DNA from: Pigoraptor chileana
Taxonomy: Eukaryota > Opisthokonta > Filasterea
Assembly (NCBI GenBank): GCA_943704495.1
Contig: CALSCR010004329.1
Coordinates: 1 to 31,957, forward strand
Direction: 5' to 3'
Length of the DNA: 31,957 nucleotides
This document shows, piece after piece, positions 21,230 to 30,979 of this stretch; position 1 is the first letter of the stretch; every line of letters begins with the position of its first letter. The notes under the pieces are model-generated. The model saw only the letters and a program-made list of their open reading frames with translations. It had not been told where the DNA came from and searched no databases. A program made the translations under genes and the position numbers.

Positions 21230-21815
21230 ATAAAAGAGTGATTTGCATGATTTGCATAATTATGCTGTGAGTATGACACCAATCAAAAGCAAGTGATTTA
21301 TATGATTATGTTACTGAGTGCATCAATAGAGAGTGATTTGCTTGATTTGCTTGATTGTGGTGTGATTATGACACTGAGCCAATCAATAGGGAGTGATTTG
21401 CGTGATTTGCATGATTATGTTAGTGAGTACCAATAGAGAGTGATTTGCATAATATTATGATACCAATAGGAGTGATTTGCATAATTTGCGTGATTTGCGT
21501 GATTACGCTATGATACTGACAGAGTGATTTGTATGATTTGCATGATTTGCATGATTTGCATGATTATGCCAGATCAATAATAATGATAGCCAATCAAACG
21601 AAATCATGCAAACCATGCAAACCATGCAAACCACTCTTCATTGATTGGCAGTTAATCCCTCATGCAAATCATAGGTGCAAATCATGCAATCACTTTCTAT
21701 TGATGCAATACTCAATAACAAAATCATGCAAATCATGCAAATCACTCTCTATTGGCATCATAAATATTAACATAATCATGCAATCATGCAAATCACTCCC
21801 TATTGATTGGCTCAG
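21230..21815. repeat. Foldback array of ATTTGCAT octamer motifs
   Basis: From about 21235 to 21575 the plus strand repeats words such as GAGTGATTTGCATGATTTGC with monomers of roughly 50-60 bases (often preceded by CAATAGRGA). From about 21600 to 21812 the reverse complement follows (e.g. ATGCAAATCATGCAAATCAC, then TCTATTGG). The two halves could fold into one imperfect hairpin centred near 21590. The core ATTTGCAT is the classic octamer bound by POU proteins in animals; that meaning need not apply here. A foldback or MITE-like element, or an expanded promoter array, would fit. Confidence 0.85.
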
Positions 21816-21998
21816 CGTGCGAACGCGAAAGGTGTGAAATGCTCTACGGGCTGTCATTTTTGAAGCATTGGGATCGAAATGAGCAAGCAATAGCAGATAC
21901 ATAACCTCTATCAGGTTTTTCTGACGTCAATGCATTGCCCCCCGTTTGGTGTGCAGGTTACATCTAGCGGGGCGCGACATCAAGCATGTGGCTAAAAT

Positions 21999-22012
21999 CG
22001 CCAATTTTGGCG
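21999..22012. promoter_or_regulatory. CGCCAA/TTGGCG dyad upstream of right nuclease gene
   Basis: CGCCAA and TTGGCG face each other across two T residues, with flanking A and T runs, about 165 bases before the start codon at 22177. The half sites resemble E2F-type binding sites, but one 14-base site is weak evidence. Confidence 0.3.
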
Positions 22013-22176
22013 AGAATGCGCAGTTGTGCGTGAGTTTAGCGGTGTGCATGCGTGGTGTGACGAGCGATTCGTGTATTCAAGAAGCATGGTGCAATTGATT
22101 TTATCTTCTACTTGTAACGGTCTGTTGCGTCACTGCAATCAGACTTAGTTTTCAGCGCCGCAGCCTTCTCGAGAGA

Positions 22177-25100
22177 ATGCCTCTGCTGTGTTGGGTTTCT
22201 CTCCTTATCCCGCTTGTCCTCTGGGCGGGTGGGATTGAGTCTCGACCGCCGTTCGCTCGAACGCTGGGCTGCGTCGACTTTATCGGTACCATGCAGGATT
22301 GGTACGTTCTGTACCAGTTCGATCTCGGATCGTCCTTCTGTGTCGTATTGTCAGAGGACGCGGAAGCGGGCAGAAAGCCGCTTTGCATTCCCAAGATGTC
22401 CGTGTCGACATGGTCGGCCCTTTCGTCGAAAAGGAGTCCTCTTTCCCAGACGGTGGCGCAGCTGTTTGTGCGCGAGAGCGACGGGAAGCTGACGGACACA
22501 CCCAACCCCAACGTGGAGCACATTGTATTCGATTCGGATTTCTCGCAACTTGTCGGCGATCTCCCGGATGGTGTCGACCGACTTGCAAAGGACTTTGAGT
22601 CCCTGCACGGCGTCAAGCGCATGCACGGCATTGCTGCTTACTCGATCGCGGCGCAGGAAGGGTTCGTAATCTTCCACTCCAATCCGTACTTTCCCATGCT
22701 TGCCCCAGGCCCCAACGGACCGCGCATTGTTCCTCCCATTGAGAGCGACGGCGCGAGCGCTTGGAACACGGGTCCCGGATTGAGCATCGTCGAACAGTAT
22801 TACATGTGCGTCTCGATTACCAGTGAGTCGTCATCGTCAATATTTGACGCGCTTGCCGCCATGAATCCGTTTGTTACCGCGCACCGGGTCTCGGGGTCGT
22901 ACTTGTCAGATTTGGGACGCTTCACGACGCATGCGCAGCCTTTCAGCGAATCGGTCTATGCTGCGGGTTCGTGGCGGAGCTTTCTCGAGTGCTTCAGCAC
23001 GGCCGGCGTGGATCCGAAGCGGCAGTGCCTGCGACGTTACGAACTCGCGTTTGGCACTGCTCAGCTGAAACCGTCGAAGGGCCTCGCCAATAACAACGTC
23101 ACGATTCTCGTGAAGATGCGCGCCACCGAGCCGTCAGTGTGCGTCAGCAGCAATGCAGACGGCACGTCGCTCACACTGGACTACTCGTGGGGCTTGCGCC
23201 CGTGGTCAAGTCCCGGCTTCATGACGGCCCTCGTTGGTCCCCATGTTGCGCGGGGGTTTGTGTGCTTTGGCACCCTGTTCACGGAGCAGGACATGAAGAC
23301 GGCCGCCTCGGTCTGTATTCGCAACGAGCACCTCTGGAACGCCACGATCGACGCTTTCAATTTCGTTGAGGCCGTGTGTCAGGCCGCTCCGGATCGTCGA
23401 AACATTCGCACGGTTCGATCATTGGAGGGACCCATCGTACATGCGGCAACTCGACGTCGTGGGGTGTCCCGTCGCTGGACTGCAGATGGGTCACCTGCTG
23501 ATGCATCGAGCGCTGAATGTGGCATGGGCGAGTTCTGTGACGATCAGCGACATGAGCTTGCATTCTCGCGGTCTATGCCCCCACCGCATTCTCGGCCTAG
23601 GCGGCTCGTGCCTAATGGCACGGCCGATGAGTACATGAAGCAAGCAAGTGATGCTATCTGGAAGGGCATTCAACGTGAGTTCACGGCACAAGACAATGAA
23701 GCAAATGCCGCAGCAAGCGATGCCGACTTTGAGCGCGAGTACACGCCTTCTTGCCTCTTTCGCCAGTTTTCGCACCGCGGTCAGCGTGAACGGAGCCCGT
23801 CATTGATTGTAACACGTCCGCGCAAGGGCCAAAGCTCGTCACAAGACGAGGAGTTTGCGGCGATCCAGGTTCGCTGGACAGTGGAGCACAAGGCGTACGT
23901 GTCAATCGAAGTCTACGAACAAGCCGATGCTTCCGGCCCGCAGATGCACATTGCAACATTCGTCGTCGATGGGAGGAGAAATGGAATCCGTTCGGTTATA
24001 TTGCCTGAAATGGACGAAGGAGCTAGTCGAGCATTTGAGGTGAAGCACGCAACGACATTCCAGTATGAGACACCTCTAGCGGGTCGTTCAGTGTTTGCGC
24101 TGCACAACCTAAACTCGACGAGTATCTTTTCGGCAACGGTTACGCTCAAGACAAAGCCACGGAGCGTTGTTGGGATGATGAGTTGGGTGTCGTACTCGCC
24201 CCCAAAAGACCGAGCACTGCGGCCAAATGAGCGGTGTGTGGCTGGCCCATGCACGTATCGGATCGATCGGCACATTCCCAATGCCGATGGGTCTTTGCAG
24301 TTTGCCAATGTTGTCAACGAGCATATCGAATATCGGGACGCAGCACGGCAGAGGAAACGGGCGACCGTCTGTCAGGGGAAGTCCTTGTGCCTCATCGAGC
24401 TGGAGACAATTAACGAAAAGTGTTTGAAGGAGTTCGAAAAGATAGCGCCTCGACCGCCCACCCTTCCTGACACATTGACATCCATGTCGAATTTGGCACC
24501 CGAGGCATTCAGTCAGGAGGATGATGGTAAGTTTGTTACTGTAAACCTGACTTTAAACCATTTGAACCTAGCTAATGATGAGTTGCGTTTTTGATGCGCC
24601 GAATTGCAGAGCTGGAACGACGGGAGCGCTTGGAGGATGCTACTGACTCTCCTCTTGAAAGGACCTCCCGAACACTTGATTGTAAGTGAAATAATTTTAT
24701 CAAGTACTAGTGTGTGAAGCTTGCAACTTGTTCCTGACACTTTTCAAACTCTGATTGCAGATCGTCAGTTGTGGCTTGGAACACTGACTGTCTCCGATGA
24801 TATGCCGTCGATTCGCACCTTGATCAATTGGTACGAGTTTGCCCTCTGTCGGCGGCACCTATTCAACGCTGCTACTCTCGCGGACAGGGACCGCGGTGCG
24901 ATACTCTGGAAACTTTTTCCGACAACAATGACTGAAGCGGTACGAACCAACCGTTACGTACCCGTGTGCCACCGGTATATGCCAGGCCACGCATACTCGT
25001 TCAGTATCGGCGATCAATTGCGATCAGTAACTTTTGCACCTGAGTCGATGGGTCAACGCATGCTCGACCGCGAATTATGCAATGACATTGTTGGACATAG

Positions 25101-27304
25101 AACGCCATACTCGTTGCCCGACGGTAACGACGCCGGGCTTTACTTGACATTGTATGACCTCGACAACAAGGCACCCGTTGTCTCCGCATACACCTTCACA
25201 CTCGGGGGCAGTCGGAAAGATTATGTCCATTCGATGCGCACGTACGCCGCATCGACGCACGGCTTCATGATCAATTATGGTGGGTACTTTCACTTCCACT
25301 GTTTGTATCTTGCCTGATCAACTTGATATTTGATTGTTGTGCAACACTACAATGAAACTGATTGAAGACAATTCTCATTTGTACACACATTTCTGAGCAG
25401 TGATGAGTGGCTGGGCAGCCGCCGACCGATCGGACGGCGCGTTGCTGAATTGCAATACCTGGGGCGTTGGGATTTTCGGTCGGGGCTACCTCGTCGAGGT
25501 CAATAGCGAGAAGGAGAAGTCGTTGACCAATTCGTTGATGCGCCTCGATAAGGACTTCCTTTCGTTTCAGACACATAAACACCGAGGGCACTTGAATCCC
25601 AGCCACATCAACACCATCTACAGGTCGTCATCAGCAGCGTCGCAGTCGCGGCGCGATCTCGCCACTTTCACGTTCTTGAACATCATCCCTCACAGTAAAT
25701 CCTGCAACAGCCAGTGGGGAAGAGACGAGCATCGGATTGCGGATGCGTTGTTGCGAGTAACGGAGGCTTTGCATATTGACGGGAAAGATGCAGATGAAAC
25801 CGTGTACCTCATGACGGGACCGAATTGGGTATTCAGGCGTGGCGCGACGATTTGGACGGAACTGTGTGCGCCGTCTGTCTTTGGGGCATTTCGCATTGAA
25901 AGACAGAGCGGTGGGGAATGTGACTATGTGCCCGACGTCCTTTCGGAAGCTGTCGTTCTTGCGGACTGCCATGCGGTCTACGAGAACATGTTAACTCCAC
26001 CCGTTCTCCCCGTCCGTGGCCGCCGCCCAGTCGTTCAGCAGGACACGCTCTTGGTGAAACAACTCAAGAGATACCGCGAGATTGTTTCGAAAACGCTACG
26101 AAACGTGAAACTGGACGAAACGGATGCACTGCTCGACGACGACATTGTCAAGAAACCACCCCCCTCTCATCCTTGTTCCGATGTGTTGAGCGCACAACGA
26201 TGTGAAGCCCAGCAAGGGTGCGTGTGGGATCGAGTTGTGAAGCGTGGGTTTTGTCGCCCAGAGCATCGTTGCGACGAATTTGACACTGATTGGGACACAT
26301 GCACTTCGCACGCGTGCTCGTTTCATGTGTCGGCAGGTCAATGCCGTCCTTTCTTTGGCGGCGAGGCGTCTCATCGTGCTGCCGTGACTCTCGCACCATT
26401 CCACGGATATTCTCGTCGCGGCAACCGACCGTCCTCGCTCGAATCTAATCTCGACACACTTGTCACAAAACTGGGAAAATTGCGCGGCGTAACGAAGACT
26501 GGCGTCGCAGACCTTCCGGATTCCTTCCAGACTCGAGCGAAGCTGAGGGCGTCGATTCTGAGTAACTTTGTCAGCACTGGCTTTTCGTGGCTGTGCTTAG
26601 CCGGATCCGACACGCAGTCAGACGCGATTAGGACTTTGTGCCAATCCCTTAGGACTGAAAAGCGCAAAGTGTGTTATCCCGTGCTTGGGACTGAATCGAG
26701 TTCGAGCTGTACATCGCAAACGGCCGCCGCCGAAGCTCTCGATCTACTTCATTATGAGTTCATTCCGGTCGCAGTTGACCGCCTTCGTGACGACAATACC
26801 AAATTGCTGATTGATATCGTGGAAAAGCTCAATAGCGTGCTCACTGAAATCGTTGACGAATCTGCTCAGCTCCAGGCGATGGGTGTTTTGGCAACGGTAG
26901 CAGATGGCGCTTCGACGGTCAATGCGGTGCCAGCTGCTGTACACGGTGCGAACGTGGGGCGCGACGTTATGCCTGACCCCCTCGATGTTGGCGTAATGGA
27001 CAGTGCGGACAACGAGCAAGACGTCGGGCCGCCAGAGGTCGAGGACGATGATGCAATGGACCTGGCGTTGGGCGACTCGATCATTGATGATGCGAAGGAC
27101 GAGGTTGCCCCCCCAAACTCTGCAGTGCCGAATGTGGAGACGACTGATGCGGACATGGGTGCTGGATCCTCGAAACGAAAGCGTGAAGACGCATATCACC
27201 CACCGCAGAGGCTGTCTCCGCCACTAGAAATGTTGTTCAGCCTGTTCAAAAGTAGCTTCTGCCGTTGCCTTCTTGTACTATTGGGAGAGGAAAACAACCA
27301 ATGA
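22177..27304 (+). CDS. Secreted DNase II / ENDOD1-like double nuclease, right copy, complete
   Basis: Four exons (22177-24526, 24610-24681, 24761-25279, 25401-27304) join at GT-AG sites and give 4845 bases, 1614 residues. The ATG at 22177 begins a signal peptide (MPLLCWVSLLIPLVLWAGG). Residues about 30-400 resemble DNase II: CVDFIGTMQDWYVLYQF at 32, HSNPYFP at 167, CVSIT, and FVCFGTLFTEQ followed by HLWNA. At the second active site, where the family has DHSKW, I see DYSWGL (about 335), so DNase II activity is doubtful. Residues about 400-800 are beta-rich and unassigned. Residues about 810-1180 resemble the ENDOD1 branch of DNA/RNA non-specific nucleases: LYLTLYDLDNKAPVVSAYTF, HRGHLNP (1041-1047, general-base His 1044) and metal ligand Asn 1083 in CNSQWGRDE. 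A Cys-rich module, acidic stretch, KRKRED cluster and hydrophobic C-terminus follow. Its end lies 54 bases from the convergent F-box gene. Role inferred: secreted or phagosomal nucleic-acid degradation. Confidence 0.87.
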
Positions 27305-27357
27305 TTCCCGGCTCATGTGCCTATAAAACGATATGTACACTTTCGCTGTTCACAAAT

Positions 27358-29490
27358 TTATTTGTTGGCGGTGGAAGCCACTACAAATTTGCCCGCAGCA
27401 AAACAGTCTGTCAACCACTGCCAGCGCAACGGATTTTCGGCGTGCATTTTGTCAAATTGCTCCGGCGTCGGAGGTTTGACTGGAATGGCGAAGTCAATAA
27501 ACAATTGCAAGTCACTTTTGTCACGTCTCAGCACCCCGAGAGGGCGATGCATAATCGCAATACCAAGACGCCGCTCGAGAGTGAGTATGTCGTACAAACA
27601 GTTTTCCGAAATAAACAGTTTTGTCGACACGCACGTCGGGTATTTCGACAGAAACGCGTGCCAAAAGTGCGTATTGGACACTTGCTGCAGCATTTCCCAG
27701 AACTGTGGGTGACAGCGCTCAAAGACGTCCGGCTCATTCTCCTCAAACCAATCCACGAATTCAATATGCCCCCTCCGCATTGCCCCCATAAACACATCTT
27801 CAAGTACCCTCTGCCGCCCGGCCGTCTCCACCCTCGCGAGGGCCCAGCGAAAAAGCGACCATCGCCGTGACGCACACGCTGTCTCGAGTGACAGACGCAA
27901 TCGAGGCACCCGGCGGATGAGAAGTTGTGCCACGCGAAAATGTCCATAAAGCACCGCAGCCTCAAGAGCCTCCGAAAAATCGAATGGCCGCCGTTGTAAG
28001 TCGAATGCGTTTGTTCTTTGTGCCGCCGCTGAGTCCGACACTGGTGCGATACGTGAATTCACGTCGATCATGTACGAAATGATGTCGACGTGGCCCTTGT
28101 GAGCGGCTAAGTCGGCACTTCCTGTCGGAAACTTCTCGGCGGCGTAGAAACCAACAACATCGAGGTGCTCGCACAGGTACCGAAGCATTGCAATGTTGCC
28201 TTGCTCAATGACGATGTCAAACCACCGACGTATCGCTTTTCCGGTGACAGTTTGCCCACGCACTTGCGGACGCCCAATTCTGGCAAGCGGCCACAGGAAG
28301 TCGACACGTTCGGGCGTGAGCATATGTCCCGTCAGCAAATATTCCGGCGTTGTGTCGAGACGGCCCCGAGCGTGCAGCCACTTGAGGGTCGCAACAGAAC
28401 CACTCTCAACCATTTCACGGCTGATGTTCGACCAAGAAACTCCGCCACGATCCGCAAGAAACTCGGCGGCAGCGAAGTCTTCGCGCAGCAGGCAACTCAG
28501 GAGAACTGCCTCCAAACTTGACCCAGATGCTATTGTGGCCCCTTCCGTCTCAACACTGAACACGAGGTCCTCCGTCCACCGATGGACGACAGCTCGTTTG
28601 AGACCGACCTCTCGCAGACGTGACATGACCGCCATATCAGTTACGCCGAAAGTCAAGGAGTCCCGTTCCTCTGCGTCCAATTCCGCAAGCGAAAACGAAA
28701 AGTACCGCAGCGCGATATCCAGCAACGCAGTCCCGTCGCTGCTCTGGACCACAGCTTCAAACAAAACGGACATTGCCAACTCACGCTCTTCGAGATTGCG
28801 CTTCCGGCACTCCGCAACGACAACCTCGAACACAGCCGGTGTTTCGCGAATTCGCAAGAAGGCATCAGCGAGCGCTGAGAAAATGTAGTCGTCACTAATA
28901 TGACCAAGGAGCTTGGAGACTAAATCGACGTTTCCCCGATTGATAGGGCCCATGATAGCATCTGCCACCGCGTACCCATCGAGAAATGACGGTGCTTCGT
29001 ACAGCAGGAACTGCGCCTGCTCGTCGGAGAGATTCGTCCACGGGTGTCCACGTTTGCCTGAAGTGAAGAACACGTAGAAATCCTTCTGTGAGACAGACAA
29101 CTCCTTTCGGTTGCGTACGAGGAACACAAACACGTTCCAGTCGCCCCGCTTAATGGCACACCGTATCGCCTCGCCTGTGCAACGTATACCGACGCGCCCG
29201 CGTTTCACCTCGTCCTCATGGAGCAGCTCGATCACTTCGAGGTGTCCATTCGCCGCTGCACGGTCGAAGGTCCACGACCAATACGGGACATACTTTGACA
29301 AATTCCCAACGACGAACTCGTTGAGGACAGTATCGCGGATACGGTCCAAGAAGCCGCAAACTCGCTTGCACGTCGCGCGGAGGTGGCCGACGTCCGTAAT
29401 CGTGAAGCACCCCATCTTGACGACATGGACGAGCACTTCCTCCGAAAGGTCCAGGAGGAGCGACACGTCCTTGACAGCCTGCGAACTCAT
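27358..29490 (-). CDS. F-box/ankyrin-like repeat protein, right copy
   Basis: Intronless, about 710 residues, starting at the ATG at 29490 (MSSQAVKDVS). Its domain order matches the left copy: F-box-like LLLDLSEEVLVHVVKMGCF at the N-terminus, then degenerate ankyrin-type repeats such as AAANGHLEVIELLHEDEV, GSVATLKWLHARGRL, EQGNIAMLRYLCEHLDVV, HKGHVDIISYMIDVNSRI and RRGHIEFVDWFEENEPDV. The first 150 residues are largely identical to the left copy apart from a short insertion near 125 (FTSGKRGH). The stop codon again sits inside an AATAAA (complement at 27357-27362), 54 bases from the stop of the nuclease gene, so mRNA 3' ends of the two genes probably overlap. An SCF substrate adaptor role is inferred from the F-box-like segment. 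Confidence 0.82.
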   Translation of the reverse strand: MSSQAVKDVSLLLDLSEEVLVHVVKMGCFTITDVGHLRATCKRVCGFLDRIRDTVLNEFVVGNLSKYVPYWSWTFDRAAANGHLEVIELLHEDEVKRGRVGIRCTGEAIRCAIKRGDWNVFVFLVRNRKELSVSQKDFYVFFTSGKRGHPWTNLSDEQAQFLLYEAPSFLDGYAVADAIMGPINRGNVDLVSKLLGHISDDYIFSALADAFLRIRETPAVFEVVVAECRKRNLEERELAMSVLFEAVVQSSDGTALLDIALRYFSFSLAELDAEERDSLTFGVTDMAVMSRLREVGLKRAVVHRWTEDLVFSVETEGATIASGSSLEAVLLSCLLREDFAAAEFLADRGGVSWSNISREMVESGSVATLKWLHARGRLDTTPEYLLTGHMLTPERVDFLWPLARIGRPQVRGQTVTGKAIRRWFDIVIEQGNIAMLRYLCEHLDVVGFYAAEKFPTGSADLAAHKGHVDIISYMIDVNSRIAPVSDSAAAQRTNAFDLQRRPFDFSEALEAAVLYGHFRVAQLLIRRVPRLRLSLETACASRRWSLFRWALARVETAGRQRVLEDVFMGAMRRGHIEFVDWFEENEPDVFERCHPQFWEMLQQVSNTHFWHAFLSKYPTCVSTKLFISENCLYDILTLERRLGIAIMHRPLGVLRRDKSDLQLFIDFAIPVKPPTPEQFDKMHAENPLRWQWLTDCFAAGKFVVASTANK

Positions 29491-29805
29491 GGTGGAGACG
29501 AGCGACAAAACAAATTGCCGCTCCCTTTTGCTTCACGTATTTCAGAAAGCGATTTATGGCTGTGGATGGTCAACAAACAAGGCAAAGCCACATAAAGAAA
29601 AGAGTGTTGGATCACGTCGGTATTTTGTCCTTTGACTCACTGAAGAAAAAGAGACGGAGAAAAGCGAAAGCTTGCACACATGTGCTTTGGATGGTCCAAT
29701 CACTGTCGTTTCACACCCAGAATCTGGACCGAACGATATGTGTGAGAGAGAAAAGTTCAAAATTTGAATTTTGGAATACGAGTAATTTAGTCGCCGGAAA
29801 AAAAT

Positions 29806-29900
29806 TACGCACCGCAAAAATAGCACGCGAATTTTACGGTGACACCGCAACACCGCAAAAACGGCTGCGAATTTTCCGGTGAACACCGCTAAATTCGCAT
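29806..29900. repeat. Direct repeat with CGGTG/CACCG dyads
   Basis: Two related segments, each with CACCGCAAAAA then GCGAATTTT and CGGTGA, lie at about 29809-29842 and 29853-29883. A CGGTG-AA-CACCG dyad and a CGGTG-A-CACCG dyad follow the GCGAATTTT words. They are absent from the left arm at this place. Confidence 0.65.
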
Positions 29901-30032
29901 CCAAATTTTCCAACAGAACCCCCTTGATTAAGGCCGCCGAAATCCACAACTCTGGGTGAGGGTGGTTCGATCGGGGAATGCCAATCCAGAATTGACCCGG
30001 CAGCAGTAAACCTATTTTGACATATTAAGTTG

Positions 30033-30120
30033 TGATAATTCCTGATTTCGATATTCGCTTCCGATGAGGTGTAAAAAGGCCCAAATTTAGCTTTGTGCTC
30101 AGGTTCCGAGAACTCGGAAC
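30033..30120 (-). promoter_or_regulatory. Conserved dyad block upstream of right F-box gene
   Basis: Contains, in the same order as the left arm when read on the minus strand, the perfect palindrome with arms GTTCCGAG and CTCGGAAC (30103-30120), the word TTTTACACCTCATCGGAA (complement 30059-30076) and AAATCAGGAATTATC (complement about 30034-30048). It lies 540-630 bases before the F-box ATG, farther than in the left arm. Confidence 0.5.
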
Positions 30121-30979
30121 GAAAAAATGGGCTCAACTTTCAGCAACAAAAAACTTGCAGCACACCCGATCATGATCAGATTGACATAAGCCTCATTACA
30201 CATAGCGCACTGCCGAGAATAAATCAGTGTTTGGGACATTCTTTCACTGTTGCCCGCATCTTTTAAAAAACGTTTATTTCTGGAGGGCAAGCGGAAATGT
30301 TGGCACCGCGTTCCTCTGTGTGCCCGCGCGGCTCGGTCCTTATATGCAGTGAATTCACCAAAGAGCAGTATGGTGCGCACTTGCGGGGCCTGGCATGACA
30401 GAGTCCAGCTTTGCTTCAGTTGCCATATCTTGCGTCTGGACAGCATTCATATTACATTACGGTAAGTTGATCACGACTGGCATATCTTTTTTATATTCGT
30501 GTGAGATTTCTCACCTTTTCAGGTCAGATTACGATTCCATGTCTTTATGTTCTTTACTCCTCTCGTTGCCCGTCCTCTCCTTGCCCATATTGTTTTTTTT
30601 GTTTTTTTAGACAAACTTTTCTCAATGACCTTTTCGTTATTTTCCCACTGAATTTCACGCACTGACATGTCTATGTTCTGTGTTTGTTTAATTTCATTTA
30701 TCTTCTAGAAAGTTGTTTAAATTGCTGGCCAACCTTCAGTTTGTCTTGTGTCAGCAAGCAATTAATGAAAATGTTTTTTTTGCAGAGGCCCGTCACGATT
30801 GTGGAGCGCCGTTGTACTGTCCACAAAAATAATCGTTTCCGCGACGTTTTTTTGTGATATACCCCCTATAGGAGTTATTCGACATAATGAATACTGCGTC
30901 TCAGAGAAAGTTTGAGGTTGTCGCAAGCATGAGGAAAGCCAAACGATGCTAATCGAACCGTTATTTGATGACATTTGGA

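Larger units (their letters stand above)
20656..22176. other. Intergenic region between MACPF gene and right nuclease gene
   Basis: No gene is recognised. The first 570 bases are probably the 3' UTR side of the MACPF gene: pyrimidine-rich at 20730-20810, an AT run at about 20955-20975, and an AATAAA at 21229-21234. The octamer foldback array occupies 21230-21815. The last 350 bases are the likely promoter side of the right nuclease gene, including a CGCCAA-TT-TTGGCG dyad at 21999-22012. Confidence 0.6.
22651..30120 (-). repeat. Right arm of the large inverted duplication
   Basis: Reverse-oriented counterpart of 6914-14003. The inner edge falls inside exon 1 of the right nuclease gene (codon about 159), so the first 158 codons and the promoter are unique to this side. 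The outer edge ends with the palindrome at 30103-30120. Between the F-box start and the outer block this arm has about 365 more bases than the left arm. Confidence 0.88.
29491..30979. other. Gene-free stretch upstream of right F-box gene
   Basis: I recognise no gene. The stretch holds the promoter side of the right F-box gene, a pair of 33-base repeats with small dyads (29806-29880), the conserved outer block (30033-30120) and AT-rich DNA to 30979. Short open frames have no recognisable domain. Confidence 0.55.

Noticed and set aside
6914-30120. The whole locus as a Polinton or other capsid-bearing element with long terminal inverted repeats
   Set aside because: No polymerase B, integrase, packaging ATPase or capsid gene is seen, and the genes inside have spliceosomal introns typical of host secreted proteins.
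30103-30120. The GTTCCGAG-AACTCGGAAC-type palindrome as a heat-shock element
   Set aside because: The TTC and GAA units are not in the 5-base phasing such elements need.
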